34,736 bases of DNA. Source: Bernardetiaceae bacterium. GTDB taxonomy: Bacteria > Bacteroidota > Bacteroidia > Cytophagales > Thermoflexibacteraceae. Below are positions 15,722 to 23,817 of the stretch, piece after piece; the stretch's first letter is position 1, and the number at the start of each line of letters is the position of its first letter. The translations under genes were made by a program, and so were the position numbers. The notes below the pieces were generated by a model. The model made no database searches. It had not been told where the DNA came from and worked only from the letters and a program-made list of their open reading frames with translations. The DNA lies in contig JALONO010000044.1 in NCBI GenBank assembly GCA_025454895.1, forward strand, positions 1-34,736. The letters run 5' to 3'.

Positions 15722-17117
15722 CAACCCGCCGAGTGAAATAGAAATACAACGGCAGGCCCGCCAAAATGAGGCCCAGCCCTAAGCCCGCCTCCCGAGGTTT
15801 GTTATAAACCGTAACGGCCACCAGGCAGGCACAAAACAGCACAAATAGCCCTGGCACCACCGGATAGCCGATTACCCGGTAGGGCCGGGGCGTATTTGGC
15901 TCTTGCACCCGCAGCACAAATACCCCCAGGGCGGTGGCTCCGTAAAAAATGAATGCGGCGAAAATAAGCATGTCCGTCAGTTGGTCGAAACTGCCCGACA
16001 GCACCAGCACCGAGGCCCAAGCCGCTTGCATCCGTAGCGCGGGCGCAGGCGTGTGGTTGAGCGGGTGTACGTAAGCCGCCCGGCTGAAAAACAGCCCGTC
16101 GTTGGCCATGGCATAATACAAGCGGGGCGGCATCAAAATGGTGCTATTGGTGCTGCCCAGGGTGGTGATCAAAATCAGGAGGGAGATGAACAACGCGCCC
16201 GCCGGCCCCAGTAGGTAGCGCATTACGGCCACGGCCGCAATGCCATTTTGCGACTTATGGACGGCGATTAGTTCATCGATGGGCATTACATACAGGTACG
16301 TAAAGTTAATGGCCAAGTACACCGCAGGTTGCGCTGGGCGTTTTTGATCTCGCCGCCGATGTAGCCCACCGAGTTCCAGCCCTCGTAGGCCCAAAAAGCC
16401 CCCAGCAACGCGGAGAACAAAGCGGGCAGCCAATGCCCCAACCCCAGGCCGGATTGGAAACTGGCCGCCGGGGTTTGCACCCGCGCCCAACCGTTGGTGG
16501 CCAGCCCCAGCCCCAGGCCAATAATAGGCCAGCCCCAGCCCCAGGCCAATAATAACCAAAATGCCCAGCACCACCAAGGCCGTGAGCACGCCGCTAAAGC
16601 CGTTTCCAAATTTCAAACCTTTGATATTCAAGTAGGTAAGTGCCCACACCGTGGCAATGGTGAGCAACTTCACGCCCAAGTTATCCAACGGTTTGAATAA
16701 CCCTAACAGTTCTAACTGGGCTAGCCCAGCGGATACTGTTGGCAGCGGCACCAAGCTGTTAAACGACTGGGCAAACACGTAGGCAATGGAGGCCACCGCC
16801 GCCGATTTGATGACCGCAAAACAGCCCCAGCCGTACAAAAAAGCGAACAACCGCCCGTAAATCCGGCGAAAATAGACGTACTCGCCGCCCGAGTTGGCCA
16901 GCATCCCCGCGATTTCGGCGTTGCTGAGCGCCCCGAACAGGCTCACCAGCCCGGCCAACGCCCAGGCCAGCAGCACCAACCCCGGCGAGGGCAATTCGGC
17001 ACTCATAGGGGCCACTTTTTTGTAAACCCCGGAGCCGATAATGGAACTCACCACCAGCAACACCACCGAAACCAGGCTGAGGCTACGTTGTAATTGGCCC
17101 GAGGGCGGAGCGGACAT
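15714..17117 (-). CDS. APC family amino-acid permease with a frameshifted core (probably inactive)
   Basis: The open frame encodes 467 residues from the ATG at 17115-17117. The N-terminal part (VVSSIIGSGVYKKVAPM ...) and the C-terminal part (INFTYLYVMPIDELIAVH ... FFSRAAYVHP) are clearly APC permease with about 12 membrane helices. Between about residues 200 and 275 the translation is Gly/Arg-rich nonsense. In the next frame the same DNA reads TNGWARVQTPAASF and FWAYEGWNSVGYIGGEIKN, the expected family core. A 28-bp tandem duplication at 16499-16554 causes the first shift. Near 16325 the text jumps from AQRNL to VYLAINF, with roughly 11-13 family residues missing, and returns to frame. The product probably does not fold as a transporter. 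A sequencing or assembly error is the alternative. Confidence 0.8.
   Translation of the reverse strand: MSAPPSGQLQRSLSLVSVVLLVVSSIIGSGVYKKVAPMSAELPSPGLVLLAWALAGLVSLFGALSNAEIAGMLANSGGEYVYFRRIYGRLFAFLYGWGCFAVIKSAAVASIAYVFAQSFNSLVPLPTVSAGLAQLELLGLFKPLDNLGVKLLTIATVWALTYLNIKGLKFGNGFSGVLTALVVLGILVIIGLGLGLAYYWPGAGAGHQRLGAGANPGGQFPIRPGVGALAARFVLRVAGGFLGLRGLELGGLHRRRDQKRPAQPAVYLAINFTYLYVMPIDELIAVHKSQNGIAAVAVMRYLLGPAGALFISLLILITTLGSTNSTILMPPRLYYAMANDGLFFSRAAYVHPLNHTPAPALRMQAAWASVLVLSGSFDQLTDMLIFAAFIFYGATALGVFVLRVQEPNTPRPYRVIGYPVVPGLFVLFCACLVAVTVYNKPREAGLGLGLILAGLPLYFYFTRRVAR
16499..16554. repeat. 28-bp perfect tandem duplication inside the APC permease gene
   Basis: Positions 16499-16526 and 16527-16554 are identical 28-mers (starting GGCCAGCCCC, ending CAATAATA). 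Because 28 is not divisible by three, the extra copy shifts the frame. Removing one copy joins VIIGLGLGLA to TNGWARVQTP, the natural permease sequence. The unit itself contains CCAGCC repeats, which may favour slippage. Confidence 0.9.
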
Positions 17118-17142
17118 AGGCAATCAGGATTAAGCCCCTAAT

Positions 17143-17246
17143 GTTATACTAAAATGACTAAATGATTGCATCATTAAATGATTACTCCATCTGATCATCC
17201 ATTATTTACAAAAAAATGCGCAATCCCCATTTGATTTTGGTATTAG
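17143..17246 (-). repeat. Dispersed repeat R1, copy D
   Basis: This 104-bp copy begins GTTATACTAAAATGACTAAA and ends TGATTTTGGTATTAG; reverse complemented, its ends are TTATACYAAAAT-type inverted repeats. It includes the shared blocks ATGATTGCATCATTAAATG and GATCATCCATTATTTAC. Its R end lies 25 nt upstream of the APC permease start, not behind a stop codon, so any promoter of that permease overlaps the repeat. Confidence 0.8.
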
Positions 17247-17322
17247 CCTGAAGTGGGGAAAATCAAAGTCCGAAGGAGGAAAAATGGGGGAAAACAAGGA
17301 AATTACTGGTGCAACGCCCCCG

Positions 17323-17661
17323 CTACTCCTGCCGGGGCTTCAGTTGCCGCCAGTTGGGCGGGGCGTAGCTACTGCGATGCGAAGGCCCCGGAGCGGGCGG
17401 CGCGCTGGGTACCCAAGGGCGGCCCGGTGCGTGGTAACGGAGCAACGAGTCGCGCAAGGTGGCGGCGGCGTGCTCGCGCACGCGGGTTTCCAGCTTTTTC
17501 ACCACCGAGTCGCGCAGGGCCAGCTCACGGCGGTACCAGCCCAGGGTGGTGGTATCCACCCCGGCGGGCAGCCCGGGCTTGGTTTGGGCCAGCAAACCGG
17601 CGGGCAGCAGTACCCACAACCAAACCCAACCGAGCCAATTTTTAGACAAACCTTTGCACAT
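17323..17661 (-). CDS. Small hypothetical exported protein
   Basis: The 112-residue frame starts at an ATG (17659-17661) and has a plausible signal peptide (KNWLGWVWLWVLLPAGLLAQ). A charged, probably helical segment follows (WYRRELALRDSVVKKLETRVREHAAATLRDSLLRY), then a Pro-rich tail. I recognise no family. The signal peptide and helix favour this frame over the overlapping plus-strand frames, which lack such features. It stands alone between repeat R1-D and the TolB-like gene. Confidence 0.5.
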   Translation of the reverse strand: MCKGLSKNWLGWVWLWVLLPAGLLAQTKPGLPAGVDTTTLGWYRRELALRDSVVKKLETRVREHAAATLRDSLLRYHAPGRPWVPSAPPAPGPSHRSSYAPPNWRQLKPRQE

Positions 17662-17915
17662 GGCTAAAATTGATCCGTAATGTTTTTGGCAAGTTAACCT
17701 TGCCCGCCCAGTTTTTGATCACTTCGGTGTTTTTTTCACCTAACCATGATCCACCTGCTGCTCCGCCCCCTAAGTTTCACCATCATGCCTTACCGGGGGC
17801 TGGGGCACTCCCCGGCCCGCTTGGCAAGCGCATCTGTCCCATAATTTAAGGCCGGTTTGCTAGTTTGTACCACTAGGGGTTGTTACATTTACCACCAACC
17901 ATCACTACTTTGAAA

Positions 17916-18860
17916 ATGAAAACACTCGCCTGCTGTTTGCTCTTTTGGGGCGCGACCTTAGCCCAGGCGCAAGCCCCGACTGGGTTACCCGCCACCCGGC
18001 TGCTCATCACCAGCGTCCGCACGGGCGACACCGAGGTATTTGCCGTGGACCCGCGCACCGGCGATGCCCAGAATCTCACGCGCTCGCCCGCCAGCGAGGA
18101 GCGGTACCCCGCCTGGAGCCCCAACGGCCGCCAAGTGGTGTTCACTTCCAACCGGGGCAGCGACCGCCAAACTTATAACTTGTTCATTGCCAACGCCGAC
18201 GGCAGCAAGGTGCGCCAACTGACCCAGCTCCCGGCCGGCTCGGTGGTGTACTGGGCCAGTTGGACCGCCGATGGCAAGTATATTTACTTCAACGAAGGCA
18301 AAACCAGCCAGGTGTGCCGCGTAAAACCCGACGGCACCGGCTACCAAGCCGTGGCCGAGGGCCGTGATGCCCACGTATCGCCCGACGGTAAGTGGCTGGT
18401 GTTTACCCAGCAAGGCCCCAACGGCTACGGCGTGTGGGTAATGGACACCCAGGGCCAAAACCGCCGCCAAGTAGTGCCGCACGAGAGCGCCATCGGGGGC
18501 ATCGCCCCGGTGTGGTCGCCCGACGGGCGGTACATCGCCTTCTCGGGCCAGGCGGGCGAGTTCGCGGAGATTTTCCGCTGCCAGGCCGACGGCTCGGGGC
18601 TGACCCAACTCACCTCGTTGAAAAAAATCAGCAGTTCCCCCGCCTTCTCCCCGGATGGGCAGTACATCTCCTTCCGGGTAACTGACGAAGCCTACTGGCG
18701 CGATGCGCAAAAACGCGACAAAACCTACCAAGAAAAAGGAGCCGACAAACGCCCCGTGTGGCTCATGCGCGCCGATGGCACCGAGGCGCAACTGGTGGAG
18801 GTACTGCACTACCAATGTGCCATGGACGGCAGCCGGGCCGAGTGGCGGCCGGGGCGTTAA
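17916..18860 (+). CDS. TolB-like WD40/PD40 beta-propeller protein, exported
   Basis: The ATG at 17916 gives 314 residues starting with a clear signal peptide (MKTLACCLLFWGATLAQAQA); an upstream TTG at 17880 would only add a poor leader. The mature part contains repeated PD40 motifs: YPAWSPNGRQVVFTSNR, YWASWTADGKYIYF, HVSPDGKWLVF, PVWSPDGRYIAFSG and PAFSPDGQYISF, giving about six blades of a TolB-type propeller. Such proteins are usually periplasmic scaffolds or sensors. The long loop KRDKTYQEKGADKRPVW lies before the last blade. It is not next to tol/pal genes, so it is unlikely to be TolB itself. Confidence 0.85.
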   Translation: MKTLACCLLFWGATLAQAQAPTGLPATRLLITSVRTGDTEVFAVDPRTGDAQNLTRSPASEERYPAWSPNGRQVVFTSNRGSDRQTYNLFIANADGSKVRQLTQLPAGSVVYWASWTADGKYIYFNEGKTSQVCRVKPDGTGYQAVAEGRDAHVSPDGKWLVFTQQGPNGYGVWVMDTQGQNRRQVVPHESAIGGIAPVWSPDGRYIAFSGQAGEFAEIFRCQADGSGLTQLTSLKKISSSPAFSPDGQYISFRVTDEAYWRDAQKRDKTYQEKGADKRPVWLMRADGTEAQLVEVLHYQCAMDGSRAEWRPGR

Positions 18861-19050
18861 CGGACAGTTTTGCAAGCTAAAAATCGCGCACTTGAGGTAA
18901 GATTTAAATCCGTTTCCACCGATTTTATTCTCCCGAAGTTATTCATGTCTCGGGACCGCGCTTTGTTAGCTTATCCCAATCCCATACCTTAGCCTTGAGG
19001 GCTATGTAAGAAAGCCAATGCAATCGCAATCTACTCATTAGATTAATTGA

Positions 19051-19080
19051 TTGCAAGTCAACGAGTTTTACCTAATTTTG
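19051..19080 (+). promoter_or_regulatory. Bacteroidota-type promoter TTG-N19-TAATTTTG
   Basis: TTG at 19051-19053 and TAATTTTG at 19073-19080 are separated by 19 nt, an excellent fit to the TTG / TAnnTTTG promoter of this phylum. Transcription should begin near 19086. This excludes the in-frame TTG at 19047 as the start of the downstream gene. Confidence 0.6.
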
Positions 19081-19163
19081 TGGCCAAAACAAACCTAGTC
19101 GGCCGCTATTTCTTTCCCTCAATTTCATTTCCATGCTTAATAAAGTACGGCAAAGTCCTCTTT

Positions 19164-21077
19164 GTGGGGGCTAGCATTTTTAGCCTCAGTATTACCGGGC
19201 TGGTTTTCGGCCCATCAAAAGCCCAGGCCCAGGCGGCCAACAATGCGGCCTTCCAACAATTTAAAAAGAAGTACCCGGAAGCAGAGGCGGCCCTCATCAA
19301 CGCCGAGACGCGGTACTTGTTCCAAGTCCACGAAAAAGGCCGGGCCTTGGTGGTCAACGAAACCCACAGCGAAAACCTGATCTCTCTCAAGGCGGCCCAT
19401 AGCGTGGTGCGGGCTAGGTTTTTTGACGACAACTCCAACCTGACCACCATTGCCGAGCTACGGGGCGAAGACCGCAGCGCGCTCAAAACCATGTGCGGTA
19501 ATTACCAAAGCGAGGGCATCTTTTATTCTGATGCCAAGATTTGCGCCTATCAACTCGATTTCCGCTTGGCGGGCGATACCAAACGCACCGTGGTAGAAAA
19601 ATTCTACGGCGACCCCAAGTACCTCACGGCCGTGTATTTCCATGACCCCCTGCCCGTGGGGCGGCACCGGGTAACCTTCGAGATCCCGGCCGATGTGGAC
19701 GTGGAGCTGAAAGAATTCAACTTCGGGGCCTTCGGCATCAAAAAGAAAATCACCAAAAACCCGCAAACTGGCAACCAAGTCCACGAATACATTGCCGAAA
19801 ACTTGGCTGGTTTCAGCCGCGACGATAACGAACCCGGCAAGTCGCACGTTTACCCGCACATCTTGGTGTTGAGCAAGGGGTTTGTCAATAAAAAGGGAGA
19901 AAAATACAAAATCATCGCTAACACTGACGACCTCTACGGTTGGTATTCCAGCTTAACCAAAGAAGTTGATAACCAAGCCACTACCCTCAACGAAATTGTG
20001 CAAAAAACCATCGTTGGCAAAACCACGGACGATGAAAAAATCAAAGCTTTGTACTACTGGGTGCAAGATAACATCCGCTACATTGCCTTTGAAGACGGGC
20101 TGGCCGGGTTCCGCCCAGAGAGCGCGGCCAAGGTGTTCCAAAAGCGCTACGGCGATTGCAAGGGCATGGCCAACCTGCTCAAAGAGATGCTGAAAATCGC
20201 GGGGTTTGATGCCCGCCTCACCTGGATTGGCACCCAGCACATTGCCTATGATTATTCGGTGCCCTCGCTCGCGATGGATAACCACATGATTTGTACCGTG
20301 CTCACCAAAAACGGCCAGAAACTGATCCTGGATCCCACCGAAAAATATTCGCCCCTGGGCGAGCACGCCGAGCGGATCCAAAACCGCCCCATCATGATCG
20401 AGAACGGCGACAAGTTTATGCTCGAGAAGGTGCCCGCTGCCACCCACGAGCGCAACCTGAAACGCTACAGCCAAAACCTTAAAATCGAGGGCGACAAACT
20501 GGTGGGCAAAGGCGAAATGAGTTTCAAGGGCGAAAGCCGCACCACCATTTTAAACTACGTACACAACACCAAAAAGAACAGCCAAAAGGAGTTGATCGAA
20601 CTCATTGTGAACCAAGCCGATAAAAACTTTGATCTGGCCAAGCTGGAGCACTCGGATGTGAACAACCGGGACCAAGCCTTCACCATCAATTACGACTTTA
20701 GCTTGGCCAACAAAGTGAGCCAGTTCGATAACGACGTGTACGTTGAGCTCGACTTTTACAAGAGCTTTGCCAATGCCGAGCTACCGGCCGAGCGACTGAG
20801 CGATTGCCAGTTCGATGAGAAAATCTGGCAGCAGTCGGAGGTAAAACTACAAATGCCCAATGGCCTCAAGGTGAAGCACTTACCTGCTCCGTTGGCGGTA
20901 AACAACCCCGACTTTTCACTCAAAGTGAGCTACAAAGTAGAAGGTAGCACCCTGGTGTACGAGAAAGAAATTGCCGTACCCTCGGGCAAAATCCAGAAGG
21001 CCAATTTCAAAGCCTGGAACGACGCCCTGGCCCAGTTGAAAAAGACTTACGAAGACCAGGTGATTTTGACCAAATAA
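19164..21077 (+). CDS. DUF3857 and transglutaminase-like domain protein, exported, start uncertain
   Basis: From the GTG at 19164 the protein has 637 residues. After the signal region (SIFSLSITGLVFG ... AQAQA) an N-terminal DUF3857 beta-domain spans about 40-260. A transglutaminase-like core follows with an intact triad: Cys332 in YGDCKGMANLL, His374 in MDNHMI and Asp390 in LILDPT. A C-terminal beta region ends near EDQVILTK. Family proteins are periplasmic and may cross-link or hydrolyse peptides; the substrate is unknown. The frame extends to a TTG at 19047, but that lies upstream of the promoter. The first ATG after the promoter, 19133, is out of frame; deleting one G from the G5 run at 19166-19170 would join it to the gene as MLNKVRQSPLCGASIFSL, a better signal peptide. 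A second DUF3857 gene follows 127 nt downstream. Confidence 0.85.
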   Translation: MGASIFSLSITGLVFGPSKAQAQAANNAAFQQFKKKYPEAEAALINAETRYLFQVHEKGRALVVNETHSENLISLKAAHSVVRARFFDDNSNLTTIAELRGEDRSALKTMCGNYQSEGIFYSDAKICAYQLDFRLAGDTKRTVVEKFYGDPKYLTAVYFHDPLPVGRHRVTFEIPADVDVELKEFNFGAFGIKKKITKNPQTGNQVHEYIAENLAGFSRDDNEPGKSHVYPHILVLSKGFVNKKGEKYKIIANTDDLYGWYSSLTKEVDNQATTLNEIVQKTIVGKTTDDEKIKALYYWVQDNIRYIAFEDGLAGFRPESAAKVFQKRYGDCKGMANLLKEMLKIAGFDARLTWIGTQHIAYDYSVPSLAMDNHMICTVLTKNGQKLILDPTEKYSPLGEHAERIQNRPIMIENGDKFMLEKVPAATHERNLKRYSQNLKIEGDKLVGKGEMSFKGESRTTILNYVHNTKKNSQKELIELIVNQADKNFDLAKLEHSDVNNRDQAFTINYDFSLANKVSQFDNDVYVELDFYKSFANAELPAERLSDCQFDEKIWQQSEVKLQMPNGLKVKHLPAPLAVNNPDFSLKVSYKVEGSTLVYEKEIAVPSGKIQKANFKAWNDALAQLKKTYEDQVILTK

Positions 21078-21204
21078 ATTGACCGTTCTCTGGTTTTAAA
21101 ACATTTAATAACTATTTGAAAATGAATAATTTACTTACTCATTTCCAAGTAATGACCTTGATTTTTTTGGGCCAACCTGCCCAATTGCTAACCTCATTCA
21201 TCGC

Positions 21205-23625
21205 ATGAAAAAAATATTATTGCTAGCGGCAAGCCTGCTGGCCTGGGGCCAACTGATCGCCCAAGACGAACCCGCTCCCAAAAAACGGCTGAGCCGCAAC
21301 GAGCGGGAAAAAATGGAACTGTTCGGCAAGGTAAAGGCCGAAGTTTGGGGCCGGGCCGATGCCGAGTTTGCCCGCACCGAGGCCCCGGAAAAATGGAAGG
21401 GCGAGTCGGCGGTGATCATCGCCAAAAGCGTGCGGATCGAGTATAGCCAGGCCAAACGGAGCATCATCACCCTAGCCTCCAACAAAGATGCTTACTTGTA
21501 CGAGCGCGTAACCCTGCGCAAGCGCATCAAACTGCTCGACAAAGCCGCCGTGCAAGAGTACTCCGAGTTCACTTTTGTGGACGACGACACCCGCAGCTCG
21601 CTCCGCAAAACCGACAACATCTTCCTGGGTATCAAAGTAGTGAAGCCCGATGGCAAAGAAACGGAAGTACCGATGGACGAAGCGGTGGTGCTCGAGTTCC
21701 GCTCCAAGTCGATGCGCAACCAGGTGAAAAAAATCGCCGTGCCCAACCTAGAACCCGGCGATGTGATCGACTATTTTTACATGGCCACCTTGCCCGTGCC
21801 CAAGTCACAAATAGATGAAGATGGGCGTTACTTCTTTTCCCCGGTCATCCACTCACTTACTGAGGCTTACCCCATGCTGCACGAGCGGCTCGAGCTCCGC
21901 ATCATGAAAAACTGCTACCTCAACCTGCGCAGCATCAACGGGGCCCCGGAGCTGGCCCAAAAATCGGCCGACGACGACGATGTGGTGTACAGCCTGGCCA
22001 TCGACGACCGGGACAAAACCCCGGTAAAACGTTGGTTCTACAAATACCGGGTGCTGCCTGCGGTAAAGTTCCAGGCGTTTTTTGCCAAGGGTAAAGAACA
22101 TAACCTGATTTTCTACGCCAAAGAGAAAAACAGCGTTAAAAAAACGATCACCAAAGAAGAACTGGAAAAAGCGTTCACCCAAAGCTGGGCCTTGTCTATC
22201 CAAGGTGGGGAAAACAACGCCTACATCGGCTCGGCGGTGCCCGTGCCGACCCAACTGCCCGACTGGTTCAAAACTTATCACCTATTTGGCAACAAGTACA
22301 ACCTCAACAAAGAGCCGAAAGACAAGCTGCCCATTAGTTTGTATTATGCTATGCGCAGCCATCTGACTATGAACGGGTTCGCCTTTTCGTCGGCCAGCCG
22401 CTATTTCAGCACTTACGAAATGTACCACGTGATGGATGGCTATTTCCAACCGTTCAGCTATATCTACGAGTCGCGCGGGGCCCACCAATTGGGCATGTTG
22501 GCCGCTTATTTGTCGTACAAAAAAATCCCGCACGACTACGTGATCAGCGCCAACCGCAGCGTAGGCTCGCTGGAAGATCTCATTTTGCCCGAAATCGAGA
22601 CGGTGCGGGCCATCCGGGTCAAAATTGGTGAGCAGTACCACTACATCGGCCCCATGAACAGCAGCTCGCACTTCGGCGAAATCCCGGACGACATGCAGGG
22701 CGCGGAAGCTTACGCCATCAACGCCCCGCTCAACGTGAACGACGAGTTAAAAATGGAGAAGATCACGGTGCCAGTAGAAGCCCCCGAAACCAACGCTACC
22801 ACCACCGCCCTCACGGCCAGTTTTGACCCCGCCGACCTGACCAAGCTCAAAGTGGCCAAGACCCTCACCGCCAAGGGCCAAAACCGCTATGCCGAAGAAA
22901 GCGAGGCCCTGCTGCCTTATGATTTTATTAATGCCGATGCTACCAAGTTTCGCGCCCCCACATTGGAGCGGCCCACCGGCGGCGGCCTCAGTGCCCAGAA
23001 AAATTTTAACGACCTGGTAATCAACGGGGCCTACAGCGAAACCCAAGACCGCCGGGGCTTGGTGGCCCGCATCAAGCAGCGCAAAGACGACGACCTGAAA
23101 AACCGCCAGGAAAACCTCAAAAAAGTGCTCGAGGCTGAACTGAGCGGCAGCAAAGTTACCGTAGGCACGTTTGCCTTGGTACAGCCCGGCCTCTGGCCCG
23201 AAGCCCCCGAACTGAAATACTCCCTTGATTTTAGCGTGGAGGGCCTCAGCAAAAAAGCGGGCAGTAACTATATCGTGGACCTGGGCCGCTTGGTGGGCGG
23301 CCAAGTGGAGATCGGCAAAGACGAGATGGACCGCAAAGGCCAGGACGTATTTATGCCCTTTGCCCGCAGCTTCGAGTACTCGCTCACGCTGGCCATCCCG
23401 GCGGGCTACGAGGTACAGGGCCTGGATAAGTTCAACCTCAACGTCGACAATGCCACCGGCAGCTTCATCAGCACCGCCGCCGCCGAAGCAGGCAAAATCA
23501 ATATCACCGTCAAAAAAGTGTACAAACACAATTTTGAAAAAGCTGAAGACTGGCCCCAAATGGTCAAATTCTTGGACGCGGCTTACCAATTTACCCAGCA
23601 GAAGATTTTGTTGAAAAAGCAGTAA
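21205..23625 (+). CDS. DUF3857 protein with a degenerate transglutaminase-like region
   Basis: The protein has 806 residues with a signal peptide (MKKILLLAASLLAWGQLIAQ). A DUF3857-type domain covers roughly 60-330 (IKVVKPDGKETEVPMDEAVVLEF; VPNLEPGDVIDYFYMATLPVP). The region about 390-510 has the helical pattern of a transglutaminase core, but where GDCKD is expected the protein reads YESRGAHQLGMLAAYLSYKKIPHDYVIS, with no Cys. I infer that the catalytic site is lost, leaving a binding or scaffold role. The C-terminal part is beta-rich (ALTLAIPAGYEVQGLDKFNL). It follows a relative with an intact triad on the same strand, so the two probably act together. A repeat and a strong terminator follow. 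Confidence 0.85.
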   Translation: MKKILLLAASLLAWGQLIAQDEPAPKKRLSRNEREKMELFGKVKAEVWGRADAEFARTEAPEKWKGESAVIIAKSVRIEYSQAKRSIITLASNKDAYLYERVTLRKRIKLLDKAAVQEYSEFTFVDDDTRSSLRKTDNIFLGIKVVKPDGKETEVPMDEAVVLEFRSKSMRNQVKKIAVPNLEPGDVIDYFYMATLPVPKSQIDEDGRYFFSPVIHSLTEAYPMLHERLELRIMKNCYLNLRSINGAPELAQKSADDDDVVYSLAIDDRDKTPVKRWFYKYRVLPAVKFQAFFAKGKEHNLIFYAKEKNSVKKTITKEELEKAFTQSWALSIQGGENNAYIGSAVPVPTQLPDWFKTYHLFGNKYNLNKEPKDKLPISLYYAMRSHLTMNGFAFSSASRYFSTYEMYHVMDGYFQPFSYIYESRGAHQLGMLAAYLSYKKIPHDYVISANRSVGSLEDLILPEIETVRAIRVKIGEQYHYIGPMNSSSHFGEIPDDMQGAEAYAINAPLNVNDELKMEKITVPVEAPETNATTTALTASFDPADLTKLKVAKTLTAKGQNRYAEESEALLPYDFINADATKFRAPTLERPTGGGLSAQKNFNDLVINGAYSETQDRRGLVARIKQRKDDDLKNRQENLKKVLEAELSGSKVTVGTFALVQPGLWPEAPELKYSLDFSVEGLSKKAGSNYIVDLGRLVGGQVEIGKDEMDRKGQDVFMPFARSFEYSLTLAIPAGYEVQGLDKFNLNVDNATGSFISTAAAEAGKINITVKKVYKHNFEKAEDWPQMVKFLDAAYQFTQQKILLKKQ

Positions 23626-23626
23626 G

Positions 23627-23704
23627 GCTAAAATGATTGTATGCTTTGGTTATCAATCATCCACATACAAGAAATTTATAATCTCCATTTGAGGTTGGCA
23701 TAAG
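23627..23704 (-). repeat. Dispersed repeat R1, copy E (short form)
   Basis: This 78-bp copy starts GCTAAAATGATTGTATG two bases after the DUF3857 stop codon and contains GGTTATCAATCATCC and ATCTCCATTTGAGG. Compared with copies C and D it lacks about 25 nt of the repeated ATGATTGCATGACTAA block, presumably through recombination between the two internal CAATCATT units. Confidence 0.7.
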
Positions 23705-23719
23705 TCGCTAGCATTTGCA

Positions 23720-23753
23720 CAGCCCCGGCCAGGTGTCGGGGCTGCTTTTTTTG
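23720..23753 (+). terminator. Rho-independent terminator after the DUF3857 pair
   Basis: CAGCCCCG (23720-23727) pairs with CGGGGCTG (23737-23744) around a 9-nt loop, and is followed by CTTTTTTTG. The GC-rich stem plus U run is a textbook intrinsic terminator for the plus-strand genes. Confidence 0.85.
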
Positions 23754-23817
23754 ACATCAGGCCATTACTTCATCGGCTTGCCGTCAGGGCAGACTACTCC
23801 CTAGAACTAGAAGGTCG

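Noticed and set aside
16286-16609. Separate 107-aa gene inside the APC permease
   Set aside because: It is the displaced frame of the permease core (FWAYEGWNSVGYIGGEIKN), exposed by the 28-bp duplication, not an independent gene.
17985-18875. 296-aa minus-strand ORF opposite the TolB-like gene
   Set aside because: Shadow frame with His/Val-rich low-information text; the plus strand has a signal peptide and repeated PD40 motifs.
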